The notes under the pieces: model-generated
Told to the model about the DNA's origin: nothing
What the model saw: only the letters and a program-made list of their open reading frames with translations
The model's database searches: none
Made by a program: the position numbers and the translations under genes
In this document: piece by piece, positions 27,286 through 35,920 of the stretch
Layout of the letters: the number at the start of each line of letters is the position of its first letter
Position numbering within the stretch: the first letter of the stretch is position 1
NCBI GenBank assembly: GCA_965226855.1
Contig: CBDDEE010000021.1
Coordinates: forward strand, 182,554 to 246,553
DNA: 64,000 nt
Direction: 5' to 3'
From: JAUXJB01 sp965226855
GTDB taxonomy: Bacteria > Myxococcota_A > UBA9160 > SZUA-336

Positions 27286-27624
27286 TTAATCGGCCAGCTC
27301 TTGGCCGGTGTGCTTCTTCCAGCGCAGCTTGAACACGTGCCGTTCCGCGTCGTCGATCGAGCTGAACACCTGATCTTCGAGAAGCCTGATCGGTTGGCCC
27401 CGCTGCCCGGTCAGCTGGCCAAGAACCCACTCTTCGTGTGGCTTGCTGCAGATCAGCACGTACTTATCCTGCATGGGTTCGCCTCGAAACACGTTGAGCA
27501 CTTTCTGCAGGGCCGGGCTGTGATGACCGATGGGCTTCGCCCGGAACTCGTCCGCCAGGGGCCTGTCGCTGGAGCTGACCTTGTACACCGCTCCGATCTC
27601 TCCCTTGTCTACTCCGAGTAGCAT
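27286..27624 (-). CDS. N,N-dimethylformamidase alpha (small) subunit-like protein
   Basis: 112 aa (120 if TTG 27648 is used). Although unannotated-looking, it follows the small-subunit pattern of dimethylformamidase: HHSPALQKVLNVFRGEPMQ, DKYVLICSKPHEEWVLGQL and DDAERHVFKLRWKK. These align in order with the SPYLQRV-NYFR, KYYIYSER-EW and EEAMHAVFLRRI positions I recall for the known small subunit. Together with the large subunit 23 bp downstream this makes a two-gene amidohydrolase operon. Size matches the expected about 15-kDa subunit. Its 5' side borders non-coding DNA and a family A fragment. Confidence 0.65.
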   Translation of the reverse strand: MLLGVDKGEIGAVYKVSSSDRPLADEFRAKPIGHHSPALQKVLNVFRGEPMQDKYVLICSKPHEEWVLGQLTGQRGQPIRLLEDQVFSSIDDAERHVFKLRWKKHTGQELAD

Positions 27625-27782
27625 CTCATTCTCTAGGGCGAGCGCCAAGCGCAGACTCCGGGCTCAGGCTCCAAGATGGTGTCTCCAAACAGGAATTCGT
27701 CACGAACCAAGCGTCCACCTGCTCCAGGCGAAGGACCGACCGGAGGCGAAGTTGGCGTTGCCCTTATGGCGGATGGTCTGAG

Positions 27783-27956
27783 GGGACGCTGATAATGTCC
27801 CGATTCGGACGATGAAAGTGTCCCGAAAACGGGCAAAAATCGGGGCACGAGCCGGCCCCATTTGGCACTACGTGGCACTACGCGGCACTACGTGGCACAA
27901 GATCAACCCCTACATGTAGTGGTGGGGGGTTGTGCCCTCTCTTCCGAAGGGGTGTG
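27783..27956. repeat. family A partial repeat
   Basis: GGACGCTGATAATGTCCCGA, GGACGATGAAAGTGTCCCG, tandem TGGCACTACG units and CTACATGTAG up to CTTCCGAAGGGGTGTGC. It cuts the enoyl-CoA hydratase-like gene. Confidence 0.8.
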
Positions 27957-28199
27957 CTCCTGCCAGGTCGGCGCGGGCGGGGTGGCCGCCGAGTCCTTGA
28001 GATCGGCGCCGGCGCTGAACGCGCGGCCCGCCCCGCTCACGATCACCACTCGGACCTCCTGCTGGCGGTCGAACCAGTGCGCCGCTTCGGTGAGCTCGCG
28101 CGTGATCGTGGGGCCGAGGGCGTTCAGACGCTCCGGGCGGTTCAGGATCAGACGCCCGATCGGGCCCTCCGTCTTGACGATGAGGGTCTCGAACTTCAT
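27957..28199 (-). pseudogene. enoyl-CoA hydratase/isomerase family, N-terminal fragment
   Basis: ATG 28199 starts MKFETLIVKTEGPIGRLILN, then RPERLNALGPTITRELTEA and VVIVSGAGRAFSAGADLKD. These are the crotonase-fold start and the oxyanion-hole GADL motif. After about 80 codons the frame enters the antisense of a family A repeat (27956), so two thirds of the protein, including the C-terminal half of the active site, is lost. Confidence 0.8.
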
Positions 28200-28206
28200 C
28201 GCGGCG

Positions 28207-28347
28207 CTACGCGCGGTCGCCGATGTCGCCGGCCACGCCGCCGCCACTAGATGACCCGCGACCTCCTGAACGGCCCTGCGCCCACCCGTCCGCCGGGAAG
28301 GTTCGAAGAGCGATGATAGCTACGAACGCGGCGATGACGACGCGCAT
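28207..28347 (-). pseudogene. signal-peptide stub of an exported protein
   Basis: ATG 28347 behind GAGAGGAG starts MRVVIAAFVAIIALRTF and continues PADGWAQGRSGG, a clear signal peptide. After that only a Gly/Ser-rich 20 residues ending GDIGDRA and stop 28207, eight bases before the crotonase ATG. Probably an exported protein with its body deleted. Confidence 0.45.
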
Positions 28348-28449
28348 CCCTGGTCGCTCCTCTCTGTTCCCTGAGCAGTATATCGGCCGAGCAGCGGCAG
28401 GGCTGCGATCAGGGAACGAAAAGAGAGAGAAAGGAAAAGAGAAGACCAC

Positions 28450-28690
28450 AGCGCGCTATTGATCTCACGCCTTCGCCTGATGTCAGGCTCACCTCTTCGT
28501 CCGTCGTCGTGGTGTGCCCGGCTCTACCCCCTCATCAGGAGGCTCAGCGTACCGGCGGCAGCCGATGGTTTACCAGACTAGACCTAGTGCTCGAGGCTTG
28601 TTTCCAGCTCGCTCAGCCGGGCTTCATCAGGGACGGAACGTGGGGGGTCAGCGTGCGCCGGATCGAAAGCGAAGAGCCCTCCACCAGGCG
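28450..28690. repeat. non-coding block shared with 39120-39180, 45555-45625 and 56685-56775
   Basis: Contains the CTAGACCTAGTGCTCGAGGC palindrome type, then GGACGGAACGTGGGGGGTCA and CGGATCGAAAGCGAAGAGCC. The second half recurs at the three other places, always at the border of family A. No gene. Confidence 0.6.
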
Positions 28691-28691
28691 G

Positions 28692-29833
28692 AAATCGGGG
28701 CACGAGCCGGCCCCATTTGGCACTACGCGGCACTACGTGGCACAAGATCAACCCCTACATGTAGTGGTGGGGGGTTGTGCCCTCTCTTCCGAAGGGATGT
28801 GCATTCTTGGGTTTAGGCCCGATCTGCACCGGGTGCAGGGGGCCGTGGCGACCTGGGTCAAAACGGGGGAAAACCCGGCGGCCGCGAGGCGCGCAGGAGG
28901 GAAACGAGGCGGCATGCAGGGCCCGTGCGGCTGCGCGCGCGGCACCCCTTTTAGGTAGGGGGATTATTTCTCCAGCGCTTTCATCCCACCCCCGCACTAC
29001 GTGGCACTACGTGGCACAACATCTTTTACCTAGTCGCAGAAGCAGCTCGGTTCCGGTTCCTCTTCGTCGAACAGGCTCTTCTGGCGAGTGTACGTCGTCA
29101 GATCTTCTGGGACCGTTGGGCCGATTTTCTTAGAGAGGGTTCTCGCTCCCATTTGCGGAATGGCTTCGTGCAGCCGCTCGTGGTTGTAGTACTCGACGAA
29201 GCGAGCGAGGGCCTCCATCCGAGATCACCTTTTGCTGTTCACCCCGTTGGCACAGTACCGCCGCTAAAACGTGAGCGGCGCTGCGGGCGGCTCGAACCCT
29301 CGTGGCTGCCCCCCGTGCACCTGGGCGTGCGACTGCCTCGGGCGATTCAGCTCGCCGGTAACATCTAGTACCCTACGTTGCGTAGGATTTGCGCCACCAG
29401 GCGAGCGCCTCGCCCAGACTCTGCCGGTCGATCACCGTGATCGGCAACCGGGCTCGTGCCGCTCGCTCGCCGGAAGCTGCTCGTACAGCCGCATTGCCGA
29501 TCTCCGCGTTTTGTCCCGTTTTTAGCGGCGCATTCACCGTCCGATTCGTGACGTTTTCACCGTCCTCTGGCGGCCACTGTAGCTCGCCGACCCGGAGGTC
29601 GTGCGCGGTCTTCTCGCGGGAGCTGGGCTGGATGGCACGACGTGGCGATCCCAGAGGTCCTTCGAACGCGCATGTACGCGTACATGTAGGGGGCGCTCTT
29701 GTGCCACGTAGTGCCACGTAGTCCACGTAGTGCCAAATGGGGCCGGCTCGTGCGCCGATTTTGGCCCGTTTTCGGGACACTAGAGTACGCTGCAGGAACA
29801 ATGGATGCGGGGTGGCCGCCAAACGCTGGCGAG
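28692..29833. repeat. family A composite repeat, long copy 3
   Basis: Begins at the CGGGGCACGAGCCGGCCCCA block (the first GGACG motifs are missing) and then follows the order of the long copies to the end block GGCCGCCAAACGCTGGCGAG. Very close to copies 1, 2 and 4. Confidence 0.85.
29030..29218 (-). pseudogene. integrase-core transposase tail (repeat A copy 3)
   Basis: Identical 62-aa tail with FVEYYNHERLHEAI, embedded in the repeat. Confidence 0.6.
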
Positions 29834-30195
29834 CCTGCGCGCGCGGTACCCCCTTTTAGGTAGGGGGATTATTTCTCCAGCGCTTTCATCCCACTCCCGC
29901 ACTACGTGGCACTACGTGGCACAAGGCGGTTGCAACGCCGCACGAACGCAATCACAACGCCGCCGAAGGGCGCGGCAGAAAGCGAGAGGATAGGTCGCTA
30001 CCTCATGGTTTAAGCCCCCAAGGGGAGGTGTGGGCGCTCCCCCCCCCACCACTACATGTAGGGTGGACTCTTGTGCCACCCAGTGCCGCCCAGTGCCACG
30101 TAGTGCCAAATGGGGCCGGCTCGTGCCCCGATTTTCGCCCGTTTTAGGGACATTTTCAGCGTCCGAATCGGGACATTTTCAGCGTCCTCTCAGAC
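29834..30195. repeat. family A fragments between copy 3 and IS30 remnant
   Basis: GGGGGATTATTTCTCCAGCG with tandem TGGCACTACG units (29865-29930); an unassigned 29935-30040; then CTACATGTAGGGTGG, GTGCCACCCAGTGCCG units and two TTTTCAGCGTCC boxes (30050-30195). Confidence 0.6.
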
Positions 30196-30264
30196 GTACC
30201 GGGAACGGCGATCCCTTCTGGCGCGAATGTAGGCCCGAGCGCGGTCGACGTGCACTGGACCGGT

Positions 30265-30834
30265 TCACCGAGTCGTCGAGCGCGGCCCTCTTGGACTGAG
30301 ACTAACCAGATGATCGTTGAGAGCCTCGGCCGGGGTTCTCCAGCCGAGGGTCTTGCGGGGTCGGGTGTTGAGGGCAGCAGCAACGGCTGCGAGGTCGTCG
30401 GCGCTGTGCTTGCTCAGGTCGGTGCCCTTCGGAAAGTACTGGCGTAGCAGACCGTTGGTGTTCTCGTTCGTGCCGCGCTGCCAGGGGCTGCGCGGGTCGC
30501 AGAAGTAGATCGCCAGTCCGGTGTCGATGCGAAGCTGGGCGTGCTCGGCCATCTCAGCGCCCTGGTCCCAGGTCAGCGACCTGCGCAGCTGGTCGGGCAG
30601 CGATGTGATCGAGGTGGCGATCGCATCGCGGACAGCCTCCGCACCGTGCCCGGCCAGAGCAGGGCCATTCTTGACCCTGGGCTGGCCGTGTCCCTCCAAG
30701 CGGGGCAGGTGCAGCAACATGGTGAACCGGGTGGTGCGCTCGACGAGGGTCCCGATCCCGGAGCTGTCCACTATGTCTTCCGCCTTCTGTGTGGCATTCT
30801 TCGTTGCGCATGCAATTACTTTCCTTTCATTCAT
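30265..30834 (-). pseudogene. IS30-family transposase, N-terminally truncated
   Basis: From about residue 25 the frame matches IS30 transposases: GTLVERTTRFTMLLHLPRLE, SLTWDQGAEMAEHAQLRID (second Asp), CDPRSPWQRGTNENTNGLLR (catalytic Glu) and FPKGTDLSKHSADDLAAVAA, ending in the usual TPAEAL segment. The helix-turn-helix and first catalytic Asp (GDLI region) are missing. Inactive. Confidence 0.85.
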
Positions 30835-30919
30835 AAACCCCCGGGGAACCTAAAGTTGGAGAATTGTCCCTATCGACGCACATCGACGAGCGCGCTCGCT
30901 GGCTCCGGTCGGAGTGTTC

Positions 30920-31060
30920 TGGGAGGACGGTGAAAGCGTGGCAAAAACCGCGGCATCCGACGGCCGTAGGTGGCACCAGGCGGCACTACGCGGCACCTCG
31001 TGGCACAAGGGAGACCACTAGAGATAGTGGGTGTGGGGACGCCGCCTCGGTGCTTCTGAA
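30920..31060. repeat. family A variant (CTAGAGATAG type)
   Basis: GGGAGGACGGTGAAAGCGTG, CGGCATCCGACGGCCGTAGG, tandem units TGGCACCAGG/CGGCACTACG/CGGCACCTCG/TGGCACAAGG and CCACTAGAGATAGTGGGTGT. The same sub-type occurs at 55605-55735 and 56010-56120. Confidence 0.7.
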
Positions 31061-31151
31061 AATGCGCCGCCCCCGAAGCCCGCTGGGTCAATTTGCGAAC
31101 TGGGGGGTTGGCGCTGCGGAGACGGCAGCGATGATGCCTTCTTAGTATGAG

Positions 31152-31328
31152 ATGGTGAAGCTTCAAAACGAGATCGCCGACGCGTTCCTCGCGAAGCTCA
31201 AGGCGTCCCCGGACGTCAAGCCGAAGATGATCTGCGAGATCCGGAAGCTCCTCTCCAGCAACAAGAAGCTCAAGGCCGATGACCTCGTGAAGGTGTTTTC
31301 GCCACCCACTGGCGGCGACGTCAAGTGA
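31152..31328 (+). CDS. 58-aa protein paired with SMC-like ATPase
   Basis: 58 aa: MVKLQNEIADAFLAKLKASP, KPKMICEIRKLLSSNKKLK, then ADDLVKVFSPPTGG. Strongly basic, helical, no membrane segment. It stops at TGA 31326-31328, overlapping a GTG (31325) that would start the ATPase, a GTGA coupling. The pairing suggests an accessory or regulatory subunit of the ATPase. No named family is recognised; gene reality is supported by composition and by the overlap. Confidence 0.65.
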   Translation: MVKLQNEIADAFLAKLKASPDVKPKMICEIRKLLSSNKKLKADDLVKVFSPPTGGDVK

Positions 31329-31472
31329 TCAAGCTCGAATCCGTCCATATCGAATGGGCGAGGGGTATCGCCCACAAGCTTGACCTGGATCTACAGCGGC
31401 GACGTCAAGTGATCAAGCTCGAATCCGTCCATATCGAATGGGCGAGGGGATCGCCCACAAGCTTGACCTGGC
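31316..31472 (+). repeat. 84-bp tandem duplication at ATPase start
   Basis: GTGATCAAGCTCGAATCCGT occurs at 31325 and again at 31409. The two copies agree from about nine bases before that point to GCTTGACCTGG, except that copy 1 has GGGGTATCGCCC and copy 2 GGGGATCGCCC (one T lost). 84 bp is 28 codons, so the duplication itself is in frame, but the lost T shifts copy 2. Confidence 0.9.
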
Positions 31473-33870
31473 TACATTGCTGCAGAGGACCTTCGCCATC
31501 TCAGGCCCGAATGGCTCAGGAAAAAGCGCGGTTATCGACACCATCGAATTCGCGCTTACAGGCCAGATTGGCAGGCTTGCAGGGATCGGCACCAAGGGCC
31601 TCTCCGTCACGGAGCACGGCCCTCATGTCGACAAGACGAAGTTCCCGGATGCGGCGTTCGTTGCGGTTCGCCTCTTCATTCCCGAACTCGGCAAGTCCGC
31701 CACCATCACACGGAAGTTCAAGTCCCCGAAGAAGCCCACGATCGAGCCTGCCGACGACGATGTGAAAGCCGCGCTCGCGGCGATAGAGGATCACCCGGAG
31801 ATCACGCTCAGCCGCAGGGACATCATTCGCTTCATCCTCGTCGAGCCGAGCAAGCGCTCCGCTGAGATTCAGACCCTTCTCAAGCTGGATGAGATCGGCG
31901 AAACCCGAAGCGCTCTCAATACGGCGCAGAATCGACTCCAGGCCACTCACAGCTTCGAGTCCGCACAGATGAAATCAGATGCCGACGCCCTGCAGCTTCA
32001 CCTTCAGATCGAAGCCCTCTCCGCCGACGAGCTTCTCACCGCAGTCAACAAGCGCCGGAAAGTCCTCGATTTTCCAGCAATCGAGGAGCTAACTGCCGAG
32101 ACCTCTCTCGCCGCGGGGCTGGCAGAAACCGCAAAGGCATCCGAATTCAACAAGGAATCAGCCCTTCGAGACCTGAACGCCCTAGCCGACGCTGCTCAAG
32201 CGTTTCCGGAACTTTGCAAGACCGACGCCGGCCAGATCGTGAGCGATCTCGCGAAACTGGAGGCAGAGTCGGCCCTTCTGGCCGCTCTCCAGCGCCGGTC
32301 CTTTATCGAGAAGGGGCTGGAACTCGTAGACGGCCCCGAATGCCCGCTCTGCGATATGCAGTGGGAGGACGAAGAGCTTCTCCGGAGCCACTTGCAGGCC
32401 AAGCTCGCCAAATCGGAAGAGGCCCGAGTCCTCCAGGAGTCTCTCCGCAGCAAGGGCTCTGCGATCTCGGAAGAGCTGATCCGGATCGTGGGGCTTATCG
32501 GACCCGTGCACAAACTGGCACAGGCTGAGGGACAGGCCGAATTCTGCGAACTCCTCGCAGCGTGGAAGACCGATCTCGACGAGCTGAGGCCCAAGCTCGG
32601 CACGATCGATGGTCTGACCGGCCTCAAGGACCGTATGATCAGCGGTTGGGTAAACGCCCCCGGGGCGCTTTCCGAAAGCCTGGAGAGCCTCACCGATAAG
32701 GTGAAGGATAAGCCCGACCAGAGCGCAGCTCTCAACGCCCAGACGTTTCTAACGACCTCCCAGATTCGCCTCGACGACTACAGAACTGCGATGCGCAAGG
32801 AAAAGCTCGCAGGCACGGCGGCCGCGTCCGCCAAGGCCGCCTACGACACCTATTGCAGCGTCTCCGAGGGGGCCCTCAACACCCTCTACGAAGAGGTGCA
32901 GGATGACTTCAGCGCCTTCTACAGAGAGCTAAACGGGAACGACGAGGCCACATTCGCCGCGAAGTTCACTCCAAGCGAGAGCAAGCTCGACCTAGAGGTA
33001 AACTTCTACGAGCGGGGCCTGTTTCCGCCCGGGGCCTACCACAGCGAAGGCCATCAGGACGGCATGGGCGTCTGTCTCTATCTCGCCCTGATGAAGCGTC
33101 TTTTCGGCGATCGCTTCAGCCTCGCGCTTCTCGACGACGTGGTCATGTCGGTCGACTCCGGCCATCGCTACGAGTTCTGCAAGCTGCTCAAGAAGCACTT
33201 TCCCGACACGCAGTTCATCATCACTACCCACGACCGCCTCTGGGCGGAGCAGATGAAGTCGGCAGGGCTTGTGACGTCCAAGACGTCGATCGCCTTCCAT
33301 AGCTGGACGATCGACACCGGGCCGCTGGTCGAATCGAACGAAAAGATCTGGGTCGAAATCGATCAGGCACTGGCCACGGGCAAGGTTGAGGTCGCAGCCG
33401 CCGCGCTCCGCCACCATCTGGAATACGTCTCTCGTCATCTCGCCGACCAGCTCGGGGCCAATCCACAGTTCCGCGCGGACGGCGACTATGAGCTGGGCGA
33501 GCTGCTGCCGAGCGTCCTGGCCCGCATGGACAGATTGCTGGGCAAGGCAGCCGAGGCCGCCCAGTCGTGGGCGAACGAGACAAAGAGGGACGCCATCTCG
33601 CACCACCGGACCTCCCTCTCAGCCTCCAAGCGCTCGACCGCCGTGGAGCAGTGGGCCGTCAACAAGGCCGTGCACTACAACGAGTGGACCAACTTTGGAA
33701 AGAAGGACTTCGAGCCCGTCGTGGCGGCGTTCAAGGACGTGCTCGACCGGTTTCGTTGCGAGACCTGCGACTCGTGGCTCTACGTTACTCCGAGACGCGG
33801 ACCCTCCGAGTCTCTCCGCTGCACCTGTGATGCAATCAGCTTCAACCTGAAGCCCGCTCGCGATCGATGA
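31438..33870 (+). CDS. SMC/Rad50-like AAA ATPase
   Basis: 810 aa from ATG 31438; the ancestral start is probably GTG 31325 or its duplicate 31409 (MIKLESVHIEWARGI). Walker A GPNGSGKS at residues 23-30, helical arms, a CPLC zinc-hook-like motif at 302-305, Walker B with LALLDDVVMSVDSG near 561-575 and ITTHDRLW after it. A C-terminal extension ends in a CxxC/CxC zinc ribbon (Cys 774, 777, 795, 797). This resembles RecF/SMC-type ATPases of genome-defence loci. With the 58-aa partner it forms a two-gene unit surrounded by repeats. Because of the 1-bp deletion, translation must start at the internal ATG, which lacks a visible ribosome site, losing about 11 residues. Confidence 0.8.
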   Translation: MGEGIAHKLDLATLLQRTFAISGPNGSGKSAVIDTIEFALTGQIGRLAGIGTKGLSVTEHGPHVDKTKFPDAAFVAVRLFIPELGKSATITRKFKSPKKPTIEPADDDVKAALAAIEDHPEITLSRRDIIRFILVEPSKRSAEIQTLLKLDEIGETRSALNTAQNRLQATHSFESAQMKSDADALQLHLQIEALSADELLTAVNKRRKVLDFPAIEELTAETSLAAGLAETAKASEFNKESALRDLNALADAAQAFPELCKTDAGQIVSDLAKLEAESALLAALQRRSFIEKGLELVDGPECPLCDMQWEDEELLRSHLQAKLAKSEEARVLQESLRSKGSAISEELIRIVGLIGPVHKLAQAEGQAEFCELLAAWKTDLDELRPKLGTIDGLTGLKDRMISGWVNAPGALSESLESLTDKVKDKPDQSAALNAQTFLTTSQIRLDDYRTAMRKEKLAGTAAASAKAAYDTYCSVSEGALNTLYEEVQDDFSAFYRELNGNDEATFAAKFTPSESKLDLEVNFYERGLFPPGAYHSEGHQDGMGVCLYLALMKRLFGDRFSLALLDDVVMSVDSGHRYEFCKLLKKHFPDTQFIITTHDRLWAEQMKSAGLVTSKTSIAFHSWTIDTGPLVESNEKIWVEIDQALATGKVEVAAAALRHHLEYVSRHLADQLGANPQFRADGDYELGELLPSVLARMDRLLGKAAEAAQSWANETKRDAISHHRTSLSASKRSTAVEQWAVNKAVHYNEWTNFGKKDFEPVVAAFKDVLDRFRCETCDSWLYVTPRRGPSESLRCTCDAISFNLKPARDR

Positions 33871-34021
33871 CTCCTGATCCGCTAGCACGTCGCGCGCAGG
33901 GGACGGCTTGATTCTCGAACGCGAGACCACGGGAAACCTGGCGCTGGTGCGATCCCGACGAGGCACGAGGGAACTGCTCGACCAAGGCTAGCAAGACCCA
34001 AGTCCCGAGCGCGACAGCGGC

Positions 34022-34160
34022 GGGTGGTCTGGGAGGACGCTGAAACTGGGGCTAATCGGACGGTAAAAGCGCAGGTCGGCAGCGTAGAGCCGGTCCCCTG
34101 AGCGGCATCACGCGGCATAAGACGGCCGTAGGTGGCACTAGCCGGCACTACGTGGCACCG
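34022..34160. repeat. family A variant fragment
   Basis: TGGGAGGACGCTGAAACTGG, AATCGGACGGTAAAAGCGC and units CGGCATCACG/CGGCATAAGA/TGGCACTAGC/CGGCACTACG/TGGCACCGGG. Positions 33871-34021 and 34161-34611 hold no recognised gene; CAACGTCCTCCCAGAG at 34254 is another motif copy. Confidence 0.6.
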
Positions 34161-34611
34161 GGAGAGTCTGCAGGCGCATGTGATCTCACCGCCGGCTCGG
34201 CGAGCAGCTCGAAGTCGTCTGAGAAATCGAAGCTGGCCGATTGGCGGCGCTTTCAACGTCCTCCCAGAGTATTGTTGCGAAGTCGGTGCAGCCGGCGTCG
34301 AGGCAGCGCGGCCTGGTTCGCTTTACTCCCGCCGTGTCGAGGACTGCACAGACGCCGTTTGAGAGGGGCAGGTTTGATCGACGCAAAAGACGAAATAGGC
34401 CCATGCCGTCTGATCAAATCACCGCGCTAGCTGCAATCAGCGAATCCGAGGTGACGACATGGTGACACGCGAGAGAACTTATCTTGAGCCTCCTCACGCA
34501 GGTCGCCAAACCGCTCTCAAAAACGGTCTTTGTGAAGCTCGTCTTCCCGCTACGCCTACTTCGAGGCGCAGAACTGGGGGGGTCGGCGACGCTCTTGGAG
34601 TTGCTTCTAGG

Positions 34612-35289
34612 GTGAGCGTGCAGGGTACGCCGTTGGCGGGGCGCCTGCGCCTTTTTCGAGGCTTGGCCGTTCCGTCGGACCGCGCGGGAGCCGTAACGAC
34701 GGATATCGAGACGAACGGTCTTCCCGCGGATCGCGGCAGCTGGCGGATGACCTGGGATCCGCCCGGCGGGGACGCGGTGTCGGACGAAGTGGGATCTTTC
34801 GCGGTGTGCGCGTGCGGGGACTTCGACGGTGCCGTCTACTATGCGTGTAAGCACAATCGCTCAGGCGCGAACGATACACCGCTCGTCGTCGAGTTCGAGT
34901 CCGATCCAGTGGAGGTGGCCGTCGACGGCCGGGACTTTCTGTGCACGGTGTTCCAGTCCGGCAAGGGTGCGCTGGCACGCAACGTCGTCGCGCAGGCGTT
35001 CGGTGGTCGCGCGCTGGTATATCTCGATGAAGCATGGCGTGCGACCGACCAGCCTCGCCGGATCGAACTGTGCCGCGAGGCGCGCCATGATCCGGAGGTG
35101 GTTCGTGCGCATTATGCAAACCGGCTGGTGCTGGGCGGCCGACACTCGACGCGGTTCCGCAGCGCGTTCTTCGTGAGAGCGCCAGTGGCTGCGGCGCTGG
35201 TGACTGCGATCCATCGGCCGGAAAATGGCCGGCCAGCGCCGGCGGCTGACGCGGAGTTGCGCGATGTGTTGGGACGGTCGCGCCGATAG
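34612..35289 (+). CDS. conserved-looking protein of unknown function
   Basis: 225 aa from GTG 34612 (open frame to 34459). Segments LRLFRGLAVPSDRAGAV, SWRMTWDPPGGD, GAVYYACKHNRSGANDTPLV, VDGRDFLCTVFQ and RAHYANRLVLGGRHSTRFRS are dense and well ordered. I associate this pattern with a set of unnamed bacterial proteins found beside defence or mobile genes. The RGLAVP start, the YACKHN centre and the F-R-S-A-F end could fit an ADP-ribosyltransferase-like or unknown enzyme fold, which is speculative. It lies between two ATPases. Confidence 0.6.
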   Translation: MSVQGTPLAGRLRLFRGLAVPSDRAGAVTTDIETNGLPADRGSWRMTWDPPGGDAVSDEVGSFAVCACGDFDGAVYYACKHNRSGANDTPLVVEFESDPVEVAVDGRDFLCTVFQSGKGALARNVVAQAFGGRALVYLDEAWRATDQPRRIELCREARHDPEVVRAHYANRLVLGGRHSTRFRSAFFVRAPVAAALVTAIHRPENGRPAPAADAELRDVLGRSRR

Positions 35290-35334
35290 GCGGGACGTCG
35301 CCAAGTGCGTGGACGCGATTCAAACGTCAACAAC

Positions 35335-35505
35335 CCAGTTACGGCCGTCTAATGCCGCGGGGTGCCGACGTCGGCTTGTTTCCCGGGCTGTCAGCTTCCC
35401 CGCGCCGCGCCTCAATTGCGCAAGACCCCGGGCTCGATGAGCGCGTCCGCCAAGAAGCGGACCGCCGGCACGACAACTCCATCGCCTGTCAGATCCTTAC
35501 TGATC
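35335..35505 (+). repeat. long direct repeat, copy 1 (partner 39381-39535)
   Basis: About 160 bp: CCAGTTACGGCCGTCTAATG, GTGCCGACGTCGGCTTGTTT, CTCGATGAGCGCGTCCGCCA and CCGGCACGACAACTCCATCG, near-identical to 39381-39535. On the minus strand both copies read GVVVPAVRFLADALIEPGVL, a fragment of an unknown protein. Confidence 0.8.
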
Positions 35506-35529
35506 GGCCTTGCCCGCGATCTGCGCGAA

Positions 35530-35640
35530 GCGAACGCGCGCGGCCAAATGGGCCGGCTCGTGGCCCGATTTTTTGCCCGTTTTGGGGACACTTTCATCGT
35601 CCGGAAAGGGACAATTTCACCGTCCCCCCAGACATGACCC
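35530..35640. repeat. family A fragment
   Basis: AAATGGGCCGGCTCGTGGCC, GGGGACACTTTCATCGTCCG and GACAATTTCACCGTCC boxes. Confidence 0.65.
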
Positions 35641-35679
35641 GCGGAGTTCGTGGCGTGCTCGCGAAGAACAATCTCGTCG

Positions 35680-35918
35680 AGAAGATTTCACCCCCAGTAG
35701 TTTGTTCCACTGCTCATTGGTCGCATCCGCGATTGCGGGTCGATCGATGGCAGTGGGCCCCAGGCCAGCATTGTTGATTAGAGCATCGACTTGACCCAAA
35801 TCGGCAATTGCGCGTTCAATCATCTGTTGACACTGGGCTTCATTGCCAACATCCGCCTTGTACATCTGGGCCTTGACACCCTGTTGTTGCTCGAACAAGT
35901 GGTAGCCCCCCGGACTCA
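35680..35918 (-). pseudogene. short-chain dehydrogenase, internal fragment
   Basis: The frame reads GVKAQMYKADVGNEAQCQQM, ADLGQVDALINNAGLGPTAI and ADATNEQWNKLLGV, i.e. the segment around the NNAG motif of SDR enzymes. The Rossmann start (GxxxGxG) and the catalytic Tyr-Lys half are missing on both sides. Confidence 0.7.
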
Positions 35919-35920
35919 GG

